From assembly GCA_024998565.1 (NCBI GenBank), contig JACOEM010000013.1, forward strand, positions 60,510 through 124,509: a stretch of 64,000 bases of DNA. Reading direction: 5' to 3'. The translations under genes and the position numbers were made by a program. The notes beneath the pieces are model-generated. The model saw only the letters and a list, made by a program, of their open reading frames with translations. It did not search any database and was not told the origin of the DNA. Shown piece by piece: positions 54,658 to 62,722 of the stretch (its first letter is position 1; every line of letters starts with the position of its first letter). The DNA is from Nitrospira sp. (lineage in GTDB: Bacteria; Nitrospirota; Nitrospiria; Nitrospirales; Nitrospiraceae).

Positions 54658-56193
54658 ATGGGCGAGAGACATCGCAACCGGCGGCAGACGCTTGCCATAC
54701 TCTCAACCTCCCCGACCGGAATCATTACGAGCTTCAACGAGGCCTCTGAGCGCCTCTTAGGGTATTGCGCGGAGGAGGTCGTGGGGACGCTTCCCCTCGC
54801 GGCATTACATGATCCAAGAGAATTGCAGCAACGTGCTGCCGCGTGCACATCCAAACCGGCGACCAGGCCGGCGGACGTATTTCAAATCATCGTCGCGAAC
54901 GCCGAGCCGGGCCATACGACAGAGCATGATTGGACCTATCTTCACCGCAACGGCCGGCCCCTTCCGGTTCACCTCTCGATCAGCGCATTCCCGGACGGAT
55001 CAGGTCAGATCGCGGGTTATGTCCTGGCGCTTCAAGAAATCCGCGAAGAGATACGGTCGAACGAGGTGCTCCAACATCACGCGAAACTGCTCGACCTCGC
55101 CAACGATGCGATTCTGGTCCGCGACTTGGAGCACGATACGATCGACTATTGGAACGACGGGGCGGTGCGCCTCTATGGCTGGACCAGCCAGGAAGCCGCG
55201 GGCGCCTATATCCACGATTTTCTGAAGACCACGTTTCCGCAGCCATTGGCGGACATCAAAAAGACCTTTTTAGCGAAGGGCTATTGGGCCGGGGAACTCC
55301 TACACACGACTCGACACGGCCAGAGGATCACCGTCTCCAGCCGGTGGACGTTGCTCAAAAACTCAGATGGCATAGCCAGCGCAAGCCTCGAGCTGAATAC
55401 GGACATTACCGAGCAAAAACGGGCGCAAGAAGCGCTGACAGCCGCACATGAAGAATTGGAGCATCGTGTCGCGGAACGCACGGCGGCGTTGAGCGACGCC
55501 AATAGCCGCTTACGCATCCTTTCCAGACGGCTGATGGAAATCCAAGAGTTGGAACGTCGCGCGATCGCCCGGGATTTGCACGATGAGATCGGACAGGCGT
55601 TGACGGCCATCAAAATGAACCTGCGTGAGCTTGGCGAGCAGCGCGACGGGTCGACGGCCGCTGCAGGCGGCAAACCACTTTCCGACAGCCTGCAAATCCT
55701 CGATCAAGTGCTCCGGCACATACGCAACCTGGCGTTGGACTTGAGACCCTCCATGCTTGATGAACTGGGCCTAGTCCCAGCGCTGAGATGGTATATCGGA
55801 AGACAGGCCGAACGTGCCGGATGGAAGGTTCAGTTTCTGGCCGATGAGGTAATGACGCGCCCCTCTCCCGAAGTGGAAATCTCCTGTTTTCGGCTCACCC
55901 AGGAGGCCTTGACGAATGTCGCGCGGCATGCGAAAGCAACAGTCGTGGAAGTTCGTCTTGAAATGGGTCGCCGGCAACTCGACCTCATTATCCGCGACAA
56001 CGGGATCGGGTTTGACTCGAACCTCATCCGCGCGGGTGCTCGTGCGGGGACGAGCGTGGGGCTCTCCGGGATGGAAGAACGGGTGCGCCTCGCAGGAGGA
56101 CACATGGTGCTCCAATCAGCCCCGTCGACCGGAACTGAAATTCGCGCGACATTTCCGATAGGTCCGGAGTCGGCCGAGACAGACCATGAATAA
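54658..56193 (+). CDS. PAS-PAS sensor histidine kinase, NarL-partner (HisKA_3) type
   Basis: About 511 residues, no membrane helix, so probably cytoplasmic. Two PAS domains (ILSTSPTGIITSFNEASERL and LLDLANDAILVRDLEHDTID), a coiled coil starting AHEELEHRVAERTAALSDAN, the HisKA_3 phosphoacceptor RDLHDEIGQALTAIKMNL, and a HATPase (LTQEALTNVARHA, RDNGIGFDS, GTSVGLSGMEERV). Start at 54658 has GGAGGG upstream. Its stop overlaps the response regulator start by eight bases, so the two are partners. Confidence 0.9.
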   Translation: MGERHRNRRQTLAILSTSPTGIITSFNEASERLLGYCAEEVVGTLPLAALHDPRELQQRAAACTSKPATRPADVFQIIVANAEPGHTTEHDWTYLHRNGRPLPVHLSISAFPDGSGQIAGYVLALQEIREEIRSNEVLQHHAKLLDLANDAILVRDLEHDTIDYWNDGAVRLYGWTSQEAAGAYIHDFLKTTFPQPLADIKKTFLAKGYWAGELLHTTRHGQRITVSSRWTLLKNSDGIASASLELNTDITEQKRAQEALTAAHEELEHRVAERTAALSDANSRLRILSRRLMEIQELERRAIARDLHDEIGQALTAIKMNLRELGEQRDGSTAAAGGKPLSDSLQILDQVLRHIRNLALDLRPSMLDELGLVPALRWYIGRQAERAGWKVQFLADEVMTRPSPEVEISCFRLTQEALTNVARHAKATVVEVRLEMGRRQLDLIIRDNGIGFDSNLIRAGARAGTSVGLSGMEERVRLAGGHMVLQSAPSTGTEIRATFPIGPESAETDHE

Positions 56194-56836
56194 CATACGA
56201 GTACTCCTTGTCGAAGATCATACCCTGGTGCGCGCAGGATTCCGGGTGTTGCTGGAAAAAATCGAGGGGATCCTCGTGATCGGAGAGGTCAGCGACGGTC
56301 GAAGCGCCACGAAGCTCGCCAAAGAGCTGGATCCCGATGTCGTGCTCATGGATATTGCCATGGCGGGCATGAACGGGCTCGAAGCGACCCGCCGCATTCG
56401 ACAGGAGTCTCCAAGGACCAAGATTTTGATGCTCTCTATGTATACGAACGAGGAGTATCTCAAAGAGGCGCTTCGCGCAGGCGCCGCCGGTTATTTGCTC
56501 AAAGACGCGGATCGCAATGAACTGGAATTAGCCATCAAAGCCGTATGGCGGGGCGAGACCTACCTGACACCGAGCATGACCAAGTTTGCCGTCGATGCCT
56601 ATTGTCAACAAGGCGAAGCGCAGACAGGCCCTCTGGCACGGCTGACCGGTCGCCAGCGTGAAATCCTCCAACTGATCGCAGAGGGATGCTCGACCAAGCA
56701 GATCGCGCAACGTCTTGATCTAAGTGTGAAAACCGTCGAAACCCACCGCGCGCAGCTCATGGAGCGGCTCGATATCCACGATGTGCCGGGACTAGTCCGG
56801 CTAGCCATTCGCACCGGTCTCGTCCAGTCGGACTAG
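56186..56836 (+). CDS. NarL/FixJ-family response regulator
   Basis: A 216-residue regulator: receiver domain with acidic pair EDHTL, phosphoacceptor Asp in DVVLMDIAMAGMNG (about residue 54), Thr/Ser in ILMLSMY and Lys in YLLKDAD; LuxR-type helix-turn-helix near the end (LTGRQREILQLIAEGCSTKQ, SVKTVETHRAQLMERLDI). It overlaps the kinase gene. Target genes are not identifiable. Confidence 0.93.
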   Translation: MNNIRVLLVEDHTLVRAGFRVLLEKIEGILVIGEVSDGRSATKLAKELDPDVVLMDIAMAGMNGLEATRRIRQESPRTKILMLSMYTNEEYLKEALRAGAAGYLLKDADRNELELAIKAVWRGETYLTPSMTKFAVDAYCQQGEAQTGPLARLTGRQREILQLIAEGCSTKQIAQRLDLSVKTVETHRAQLMERLDIHDVPGLVRLAIRTGLVQSD

Positions 56837-56973
56837 CCCCCACAACGCCGAAGTCCCCCCATCCTCAGGTGTAATTGGATCGATTTCCAGGGTATCCCTG
56901 ATTCCGCGGGTATGGTCCATTGTGGCACCCTACCCGCGGCTAGCATGTGACCAACAGGGATAGCAGAACCGCA

Positions 56974-57315
56974 ATGGACTCGGAATCGATGAAGGCTACA
57001 CAGACCGAACTGGAGCACCTTGAGATGGCGTCAACGACGATACTGTCTGAGGCCAACGATCGCTTACGAGTTCTCTCTCTCAGTCTGCAAGAGGCCGGGC
57101 AATTTGAACGGGGTGCACTTGTCCGCGCTTTACACGCTGAGATTCGACACACTCTTCCGTTGATCACACTGCGCCTCAACGAACTTGGGAGACAGCCTGA
57201 GCGTCCGGATGCTCCGCCGCATGCACAACAGGTTGCCGAGAGCTTCTACCTCCTCGACCGGGCGCTCCGGCAGCTCCGTGCCTTGGCGTCGGATGCGCGT
57301 AACTACAACGCATGA
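56974..57315 (+). CDS. Free-standing HisKA_3-like dimerisation domain protein
   Basis: About 113 residues that align along their whole length with the coiled-coil and phosphoacceptor region of the kinase at 54658: ANDRLRVLSLSLQEAGQFER against ANSRLRILSRRLMEIQELER, and RALHAEIRHTLPLITLRLNE against RDLHDEIGQALTAIKMNLRE, ending QLRALASDAR against HIRNLALDLR. The His is kept, the next Asp is Ala, and there is no ATPase domain. It could dimerise with the kinase or act as a phosphate sink. A GTG start at 56947 is an alternative. Confidence 0.65.
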   Translation: MDSESMKATQTELEHLEMASTTILSEANDRLRVLSLSLQEAGQFERGALVRALHAEIRHTLPLITLRLNELGRQPERPDAPPHAQQVAESFYLLDRALRQLRALASDARNYNA

Positions 57316-57355
57316 TCCGCTCGCTTTCAAAAGACGCTACCGAGGAACACGACTC

Positions 57356-57490
57356 ATGTCTGCGCATAAAAGCTTCAGTGAACTGAGCCTGAAGAACCAC
57401 CAATACAAAAAACTGGCCCTGGCATCTGCCATTCTCTTTGTTGCTGTCATTGCCATTCTCGTCCTCGAACTAATCGGGGCCAAACACTGA
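57356..57490 (+). CDS. Micro membrane protein (44 residues)
   Basis: Forty-four residues with one membrane helix (LALASAILFVAVIAILVLEL) and a basic N-terminal segment. The ATG has GAGGA nine bases upstream, and the frame ends 45 codons later. It lies 40 bases after the dimerisation-domain gene. Small single-helix proteins often modulate membrane sensors, but nothing here proves that. Confidence 0.6.
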   Translation: MSAHKSFSELSLKNHQYKKLALASAILFVAVIAILVLELIGAKH

Positions 57491-57532
57491 TCGCTCCGCA
57501 CGAGCACGCCTCGACATGGACGGGTATTCCCG

Positions 57533-57979
57533 ATGAAACGCAATTGGGCACGCCAGAACGCCAAGGGTCCGTCAGAGCCCCCTCTCTGCGGGCCATCTGT
57601 CAGTGACGAAGCACCAGTGTCATCCATTCGACCTGCCACCATCCTCGCCTCCGGCACCGTCGTTCTTGTACTTGTGACTATCAGCCTCTGCTTCGGAGAA
57701 ATGGTGATACAGGCCGTGCACCTTTTGAGCAATGACCATCTATCCGTTGAGAGCATGAAAAACAAGGCAGGCCTGATCACGTCGGGTCCGAACTTCGGCG
57801 GGCATGCCACAGAGCACGAGAGGGACGTGCTGACGGAAACAACCCTCAGCGGGACGAGACACCGGATGCATCGCCCCCACCCTCCTATAGGTCTTCCACA
57901 GACTCGGGATTCTGCAGTTGTTGAAGCCGAACGTCTTCGTGATCGGCAATTCGTTCGCTCAAGCCACGCCAGTCTCTGA
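57533..57979 (+). CDS. Possible single-span membrane protein
   Basis: A 148-codon frame with one strong membrane helix (ATILASGTVVLVLVTISLCF) but an otherwise low-complexity, His/Arg-rich C-terminal half. Start ATG with GGACGGG about 12 bases upstream. A long opposing minus-strand frame overlaps it, but that is Arg/Ser-rich. Support is the helix and position only. Confidence 0.35.
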   Translation: MKRNWARQNAKGPSEPPLCGPSVSDEAPVSSIRPATILASGTVVLVLVTISLCFGEMVIQAVHLLSNDHLSVESMKNKAGLITSGPNFGGHATEHERDVLTETTLSGTRHRMHRPHPPIGLPQTRDSAVVEAERLRDRQFVRSSHASL

Positions 57980-58414
57980 CATCGATCCCTACCGGGCCGG
58001 CGCATACCGGCATAGCGTGACCTCTCACCACGACTTCCTCCTGTTCCGCAAACAAAACCGGTTCCATCAACGGTTCGTCCGGATCTTTCCTGAAATGGTT
58101 CAGGGCCTTCTCGCATCCAGCGGCAGTTTTGCGCTCAGAATGGAAAGGGGGACTTCTCGAGCGGAATCACCGTGAGCGCAGCGAGCAGAATCGCTCACCT
58201 TGCATGGACGAGAAACTTCCTGCTGCAGCACAGGTCGCGGAACCACATGACACGTAACCGCGCCGGAGAAGAAGATACGACCAATTGATGCTGCTCGTGG
58301 AGCCCGAGTAAGCTGCAATCAGAGACGTGGTGTGTATCTTGCGTTCCTTGGAATTGGCCACTCACTCAAACGTGGGAGTCATACATCCACGATGTGCGAC
58401 GGGGGTGATCCGAT
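57980..58414. other. Gene-poor stretch
   Basis: About 435 bases with only short frames of unconvincing composition. It presumably contains the promoter of the small exported protein at 58415. No RNA gene, repeat or clear promoter was recognised. Confidence 0.4.
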
Positions 58415-58732
58415 ATGAAACTGAATGTACTGACGTTCATGCTTATTCTCGTGTTGCTACCCGAACTGAGCTACGGACGCTGCCGAACGGTGGGTGAAAG
58501 TGCCAGTCTCGGCACAGCATATGGCGCCTTCCCCCTCTACCCCGCAAAACGCGTGATAGCCAACGGCGAGAAACGTGACAATGTTGCGCTTCAGTGGGTC
58601 GGTTACGGGATCGGGCTGCCGCTCTTCGTTGTGGCCATGCCTTTTGCCATGGTGGGGGCAGGAATGGGCGCCGTGCTACATCCTTGGACGAAATGTGATC
58701 AGCATGATGATGATTGGCCAGGACTGAAGTGA
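58415..58732 (+). CDS. Small exported protein, unknown
   Basis: A 105-residue protein with an N-terminal signal peptide (LTFMLILVLLPELSYG), two cysteines (one near the mature start, one in TKCDQHDDD) and a second hydrophobic segment (IGLPLFVVAMPFAMVGAGMG). GGGGGTGA precedes the ATG. No family recognised. Confidence 0.6.
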   Translation: MKLNVLTFMLILVLLPELSYGRCRTVGESASLGTAYGAFPLYPAKRVIANGEKRDNVALQWVGYGIGLPLFVVAMPFAMVGAGMGAVLHPWTKCDQHDDDWPGLK

Positions 58733-58932
58733 GGCAATTATTGTGGCAGCTCTCGACCTGCACAATCTCACGCAGATCGATGCAGCACGATACTTAGCAC
58801 TGCGCGCCTCGCTCCGGCGGGACGCACAATTATTGAGGACGGTGGCGCATACGACTACGAGGGCGGTCTACGATGAACAGCCAGGAAACGATCGGTTGGC
58901 GAATATCGGGGCCGAGGAGAATGATCAGGCGG

Positions 58933-59154
58933 TCAGGAGCGCGGAATGATCTTCACTTCGTCAATCACCTGGCTGGCGTACTTTAGCACGGCAGTGACAT
59001 CGTCGGTAGTCAGCTCAAGATAGGTGGCCACAATTTGGGATACGGTGTAGCCACCGGCCACCATGCCGAGGATGCTTTTCACCATAATGCGGGTGCCTCG
59101 AATTGTGGGCTTCCCACTGCAGATTTTGGAATCGACAACGATACGATCATCCAT
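58933..59154 (-). CDS. DUF433 antitoxin-like protein
   Basis: Seventy-three residues with the DUF433 signature: DSKICSGKPTIRGTRI, then ILGMVAGGYTVSQIVATYLE, which forms a small helix-turn-helix. DUF433 proteins are usually the antitoxin partner of a DUF5615/PIN-like toxin encoded directly downstream. The ATG at 59154 has GGGGAG six bases upstream; the longer frame adds 22 unrelated residues. Downstream on the minus strand no intact toxin frame is seen, so this copy may be orphaned. Confidence 0.85.
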   Translation of the reverse strand: MDDRIVVDSKICSGKPTIRGTRIMVKSILGMVAGGYTVSQIVATYLELTTDDVTAVLKYASQVIDEVKIIPRS

Positions 59155-59482
59155 GATGAACTCCCCACTAACTACCCGGTAACTTACTGTAAGGCTAGGA
59201 GGTTCCACGTGTCCTGTCAAGATAAGCCGCTCAGTTCAAATAGCAGGAACCGGAAGCAGCACGCCGGTGCGCGGGCTGGCGCAAGCCACGCGCGCAGGGG
59301 AGCCGAGCGAGCGGCCGCTTCTAACAGGCGGCGCTGGCGGCCCTCTCCACGCAATGAGTCGGTGGATGGACAATTCCTCCGTGCAGTGGCAAACCGGAAA
59401 CAGACAGGTAGACCGACAGAATTGAGGGGTGAGAGCAGCGGTGTCGCAAACCGCCAACAGGTTGAAACGTCGGGGATATTTC

Positions 59483-59527
59483 TGGAGCCGGCGAGTGGAA
59501 TCGAACCACCGACCTGCGGTTTACGAA
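59483..59527 (-). other. 3' fragment of tRNA-Thr (attachment-site remnant)
   Basis: On the minus strand this reads as the 3' part of a tRNA from the anticodon loop TTCGTAA (anticodon CGT) through ACCGC, the variable loop, T arm (GGTGG-TTCGATT-CCACT), acceptor strand CGCCGGC, T and CCA. Upstream the expected GCGGT that should pair with ACCGC is missing (CCTGA instead). A 3' tRNA fragment without its 5' half is what remains at the far end of an island integrated into that tRNA. Confidence 0.8.
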
Positions 59528-59656
59528 TCAGGCCAGGACAATTTTTGAAACGCTCGGTGTATCAACTGGTTTCCCCGTTTTAACTGCGAAAACAGATGCT
59601 TGCGTGCATTCTATTGATTCGATGGATTCGAGGGGTATAGGTGAGTTTTGAAAATT

Positions 59657-59676
59657 TTTAGCACAAATTTAGCACA
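59657..59676. repeat. Direct repeats TTTAGCACA at the island end
   Basis: TTTAGCACA occurs at 59657-59665 and 59668-59676, 11 bases apart. Together with the surrounding 100 bases this matches a second copy near 62570-62680. Such short direct repeats resemble the arm-type sites of tyrosine integrases next to an attachment core. Confidence 0.6.
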
Positions 59677-59725
59677 CGACTGCCAAGGGTTCTTCGAATC
59701 GTCACGAGCGGTTCCTTAGCATGTC

Positions 59726-60835
59726 CTAGCCTTTCGCTGGCATAGTTGCCGGTCTTCTACGCCCCAACTTCGCAAGTCTCATTTTAAGTCTGGTTTCCGC
59801 GCTAGGAACCCATCCCTTTTTCGCGCGACTAATAGCTTCAGCGCGCGCTCTTTTCTGCTCTGGGGAAAGTTGCCTGGTGGTAGGATCACGTCGCAATGCT
59901 GATTGGGACATCTTTTTGCGACTGTCACCCGAATGGGATTTGCCAAGCATCGGATGGACAAGGCCTGAAGCGTAGCGGGCTTTTAGACTCTTACCGATCT
60001 TCTCCCTCATCTCTAACGAAACTTTATGCCCTTTCAATGCTTTGGAAACCTTCTCTTTTCGCTCTTTGCCAGAGGGGCTCGAATATTGACGTATGTTTCC
60101 CTGTCTTCGCTTTTCGATTGTTGCAGGGCTTAGAGGCCGATTCTTTAGCAATTCAGACATTCGCGCACGAAAAACAGGATTTGACCACATTCGCAATGAC
60201 GCAGATCGAATCAGTTCTTTAGTTTCTGCAGTGTGTTTGTGACCAACCGTGCCTTCCCCACCAGAAGTTATATTGGTAAGAGGAGCACCAGCGGCACGCA
60301 TGGCGGCAATCCACTCTTGTTCTCGCTCTTGCCAGAGCATCGTATCTGTGGTTTCTAAAATATCGAGAACCGGCTCCAATCCTTTCCCAAGGAGTTCTAG
60401 CAGCCAAGCATTCTTCGGAGTTTTCTTGAGAATCCGTCGGCTGTCCACATGCCCATAGATACGAATTTTAGGATCGTTCGCTTTTCCAACATAATGGATC
60501 TGGCCAGTACGCGGATCGGCTAATGAATAAATAAAACATGTGGCTTTGAACTTTTCAGTCTTTCGAGGTTCGTCGGAAATTTTGGCAGATGCCTCCTTAC
60601 GATACTCACTGGCAATCTGTCGCCACCGCTTCAATTCGTCCTCCTGCAGCAGGGCGGCTTTCTGAGAAGCCTTCCAAGCTCTCGTAGCGGCAAGTTGGCA
60701 CAAGTGACAATGCCCATTTACGGTTAGCCGAATAGTCCCGTGTCCATCCTTGGGACAGACCTTCCCGTGATAGAATCGATTCCCTCCATTTTTTGCTTCG
60801 CTTCGAGTCAGAGCGGGTGAACTGGTAGGTTTCAC
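59726..60835 (-). CDS. GIY-YIG endonuclease with NUMOD3 repeats (homing-type)
   Basis: A 369-residue protein: an N-terminal C/H cluster (CPKDGHGTIRLTVNGHCHLC) that could be a zinc finger, a GIY-YIG domain (FIYSLADPRTGQIHYVGKA with Arg in KIRIYGHVD and Glu in WIAAMR/EQEW region), and at least three NUMOD3-like DNA-binding repeats (GHKHTAETKELI, PLSPATIEKR, GHKVSLEMREKIG, GKSHSGDSRKKMS). This layout is that of free-standing homing endonucleases. It does not lie in an intron that can be seen. Confidence 0.85.
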   Translation of the reverse strand: MKPTSSPALTRSEAKNGGNRFYHGKVCPKDGHGTIRLTVNGHCHLCQLAATRAWKASQKAALLQEDELKRWRQIASEYRKEASAKISDEPRKTEKFKATCFIYSLADPRTGQIHYVGKANDPKIRIYGHVDSRRILKKTPKNAWLLELLGKGLEPVLDILETTDTMLWQEREQEWIAAMRAAGAPLTNITSGGEGTVGHKHTAETKELIRSASLRMWSNPVFRARMSELLKNRPLSPATIEKRRQGNIRQYSSPSGKERKEKVSKALKGHKVSLEMREKIGKSLKARYASGLVHPMLGKSHSGDSRKKMSQSALRRDPTTRQLSPEQKRARAEAISRAKKGWVPSAETRLKMRLAKLGRRRPATMPAKG

Positions 60836-60882
60836 GCTGCCAATCTTCCTAAGTTATCGTGAGGGATTTAAATTCGCCAAAT

Positions 60883-61245
60883 CTACGACTTGTTTGCCGT
60901 AGTGAGTTCACGCCAAGCCTTTCCCCAAACCAGCACGCTCTTCCTTGATCTGCTCTTCTCGAGGGGGAAAAATCGGCATTCATATCGTTTCCCCTTATAC
61001 TCAACTACTTCTTTGTGTCTGACTTTTGGAAAGACCGCGTTCAGTGCAGCATAGAGTTGCTCCTCCTCAGTCATTGAAACAAGTCCTCGCTGCTTAAGGT
61101 CTGATTCGATGTTCTGAACGCTTCTTAGCGCCGCCTTGATCGCTGATTGGTATTTGTCTGGATTATTGCCCGTGTACCGATCGAATCGGTCGTTCCACTC
61201 ACGAAGCTTTGTCCTGGCACGTTCTAAATCTTCCAGTGTATACAT
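60883..61245 (-). CDS. Hypothetical island protein
   Basis: A 120-residue protein: helical first half (DLERARTKLREWNDRFDRY, IKAALRSVQNIESDLKQRG) and a C-terminal strand-rich part (HKEVVEYKGKRYECRFFPL). No family recognised. It begins 21 bases after the Fic gene end at 61260 and may be cotranscribed with it, suggesting a partner role; this is inference from position. Confidence 0.65.
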   Translation of the reverse strand: MYTLEDLERARTKLREWNDRFDRYTGNNPDKYQSAIKAALRSVQNIESDLKQRGLVSMTEEEQLYAALNAVFPKVRHKEVVEYKGKRYECRFFPLEKSRSRKSVLVWGKAWRELTTANKS

Positions 61246-61259
61246 CTAACTATTACACC

Positions 61260-62366
61260 TTATTCTGGGGCTGCCGTGAGGCTATAACTTGTGTTCTTAC
61301 TGCCACCCTCATTGCGGATCAGCACCCCTTGATCAATCAGTTCCTTGATATCACGCTGGGCAGTTGGCATAGAACATTTCGCGAGAGCCGCCCATTTTCT
61401 CGCCGTCAACTTGCCCTCAAATCCGTCTAGAAATCGATTCAGCACTTTCCTCTGGCGTTCGTTGAGAGTGATACCGGTATGACGTTGCCAGAAATCTGCC
61501 TTACGCAGAACATCCGCGCATCCCACCTCGGCGGCATCTATCGCTTTGGACACGCATTCGATAAACCACAGCAGCCGCTGGGTGATATCGAGGTCTCCTT
61601 TCTGAGTGGCTTCGAGCGATGCGTAATACTCCGGCCGCTCGCGGCGAATCTCGCCCGCCAAACTATAGAATCGCTGTGGGCACTGCTCAGAGCGTGCAAG
61701 GCTCCGTTCTGCTAGTGCTCGTGCAATCCTACCGTTGCCATCATCGAATGGATGGATAGTGACAAACCAAAGGTGTGCGATCGCAGCATGGAGGATTCCG
61801 TCGATTGCGAGGGGTTCATTGAGCCATGAGAGCAACGCCTCCATCTCGGCATCGACTCGCTCAGCTGGGGGGGCTTGATAGTGAAGCTTCTCACGTCCGA
61901 CCGGACCTGAGAGCACTTGCATGGGGCCATCGGCATCATCCCGCCACCCCCCAGTCTTTACCTTGCGCAAATCTGAATAACCAGTCGGAAACAGAGCAGC
62001 CTGCCACCCGTATAGTCTCTCGCGGGTGAGAGATGTATCAAGTTGACCCGTAGCATCGAGCATCATGGCAACAATACCCTCAATGCGTCGGTCCTCTGGA
62101 CCGAGGGCGGCCCCAGGGACGCCAAGACGGCGTGCCACCGAGGATCGGACACTCGAAGGGTCCAAACGTTCGCCTTCTATTTCTGCACTTTTGACGGCCT
62201 CTTCGGTCACGGCCACAAGTTCAGCTTCAAGGCGTAGCTCGAACCCCAATTGCATCATTTTCCCAAGAAGCCGACCTTGCTTAAGGTGGGCATCGCCTAG
62301 TGGATTGAGTAGTTGCTCAGCATTCCAGCGGAAATGTGGCCAATCAGGCAATTCCCAGATATACAC
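61260..62366 (-). CDS. Fic-family protein with N-terminal DUF4172 and C-terminal wHTH
   Basis: Adenylyltransferase-type protein of about 368 residues. N-terminus has WPHFRWNAEQLLNPLGDAHL (DUF4172), then the Fic core with HPFDDGNGRIARAL, complete for AMP transfer. An inhibitory (S/T)xxxE(G/N) helix may be SAEIEGER near residue 65. The last 70 residues form a winged helix (LTARKWAALAKCSMPTAQRD, GVLIRNEGGSKNTSY). A GTG at 62366 with GAGG upstream fits the start better than the ATG at 62405. A palindrome lies just upstream. Confidence 0.9.
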   Translation of the reverse strand: MYIWELPDWPHFRWNAEQLLNPLGDAHLKQGRLLGKMMQLGFELRLEAELVAVTEEAVKSAEIEGERLDPSSVRSSVARRLGVPGAALGPEDRRIEGIVAMMLDATGQLDTSLTRERLYGWQAALFPTGYSDLRKVKTGGWRDDADGPMQVLSGPVGREKLHYQAPPAERVDAEMEALLSWLNEPLAIDGILHAAIAHLWFVTIHPFDDGNGRIARALAERSLARSEQCPQRFYSLAGEIRRERPEYYASLEATQKGDLDITQRLLWFIECVSKAIDAAEVGCADVLRKADFWQRHTGITLNERQRKVLNRFLDGFEGKLTARKWAALAKCSMPTAQRDIKELIDQGVLIRNEGGSKNTSYSLTAAPE

Positions 62367-62400
62367 ATTCGCCTCACAATATGATGCAAATATACACCTA

Positions 62401-62463
62401 TTCACATCACGATGCTAGATTTTCACATCACTATTTGATGCGAATTGGCGGTAATTCGCATCA
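62401..62463 (-). promoter_or_regulatory. Palindrome and direct repeats upstream of the fic gene
   Basis: An 11-bp perfect inverted repeat TGATGCGAATT / AATTCGCATCA (62436-62446 and 62453-62463, 6-base spacer) and a direct repeat TTCACATCAC at 62401-62410 and 62422-62431, 21 bases (two helical turns) apart. A related half-site ATGATGCAAAT lies at 62382-62392. The Fic protein has its own winged helix, so autoregulation is plausible. Confidence 0.6.
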
Positions 62464-62489
62464 TTAACGGGAATAGCGGACCCTGCAAG

Positions 62490-62690
62490 TCGGTGGCTGC
62501 TGATACAGATCAGATAATGAGTCTTGAGGGTCGATACAAAGCAGTTTACTAGCGGCTTGATTTCGCGAGGGTTTCCCCGCTTTTGCTTTTGAATTGGACG
62601 GTTAAGAGCATTCTATGGATTCTAGCAATTGGCACCCAACGCGACGCCTTTTAAACTTTTAAACACAAATTTAGCACAGCACCGGGAGAA
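62490..62690. repeat. Second copy of the island-end sequence
   Basis: The stretch from GTTTCCCCGCTTTT (62574) through GCATTCTATGGATTC to CACAAATTTAGCACA (62664-62678) matches, with gaps, the stretch from GTTTCCCCGTTTT (59570) through GCATTCTATTGATTC to CACAAATTTAGCACA (59662-59676). No clear tRNA fragment precedes this copy; only GCAGTTTAC (near 62544) recalls GCGGTTTAC of the tRNA-Thr fragment. Confidence 0.55.
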
Positions 62691-62722
62691 CTGCATTGCA
62701 GGTGCCGTCATAGGAAAATCGA

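Noticed and set aside
57337..58116. Minus-strand frame of 259 codons overlapping the small genes after the two-component pair
   Set aside because: Arg/Ser-rich composition, no ribosome site and it runs antisense to the better supported 44-residue gene; not called.
58743..58949. 68-codon plus-strand frame after the small exported protein
   Set aside because: GTG start with a fair ribosome site but no recognisable fold; it lies where a DUF433 partner would be expected on the other strand and its reading is uncertain.
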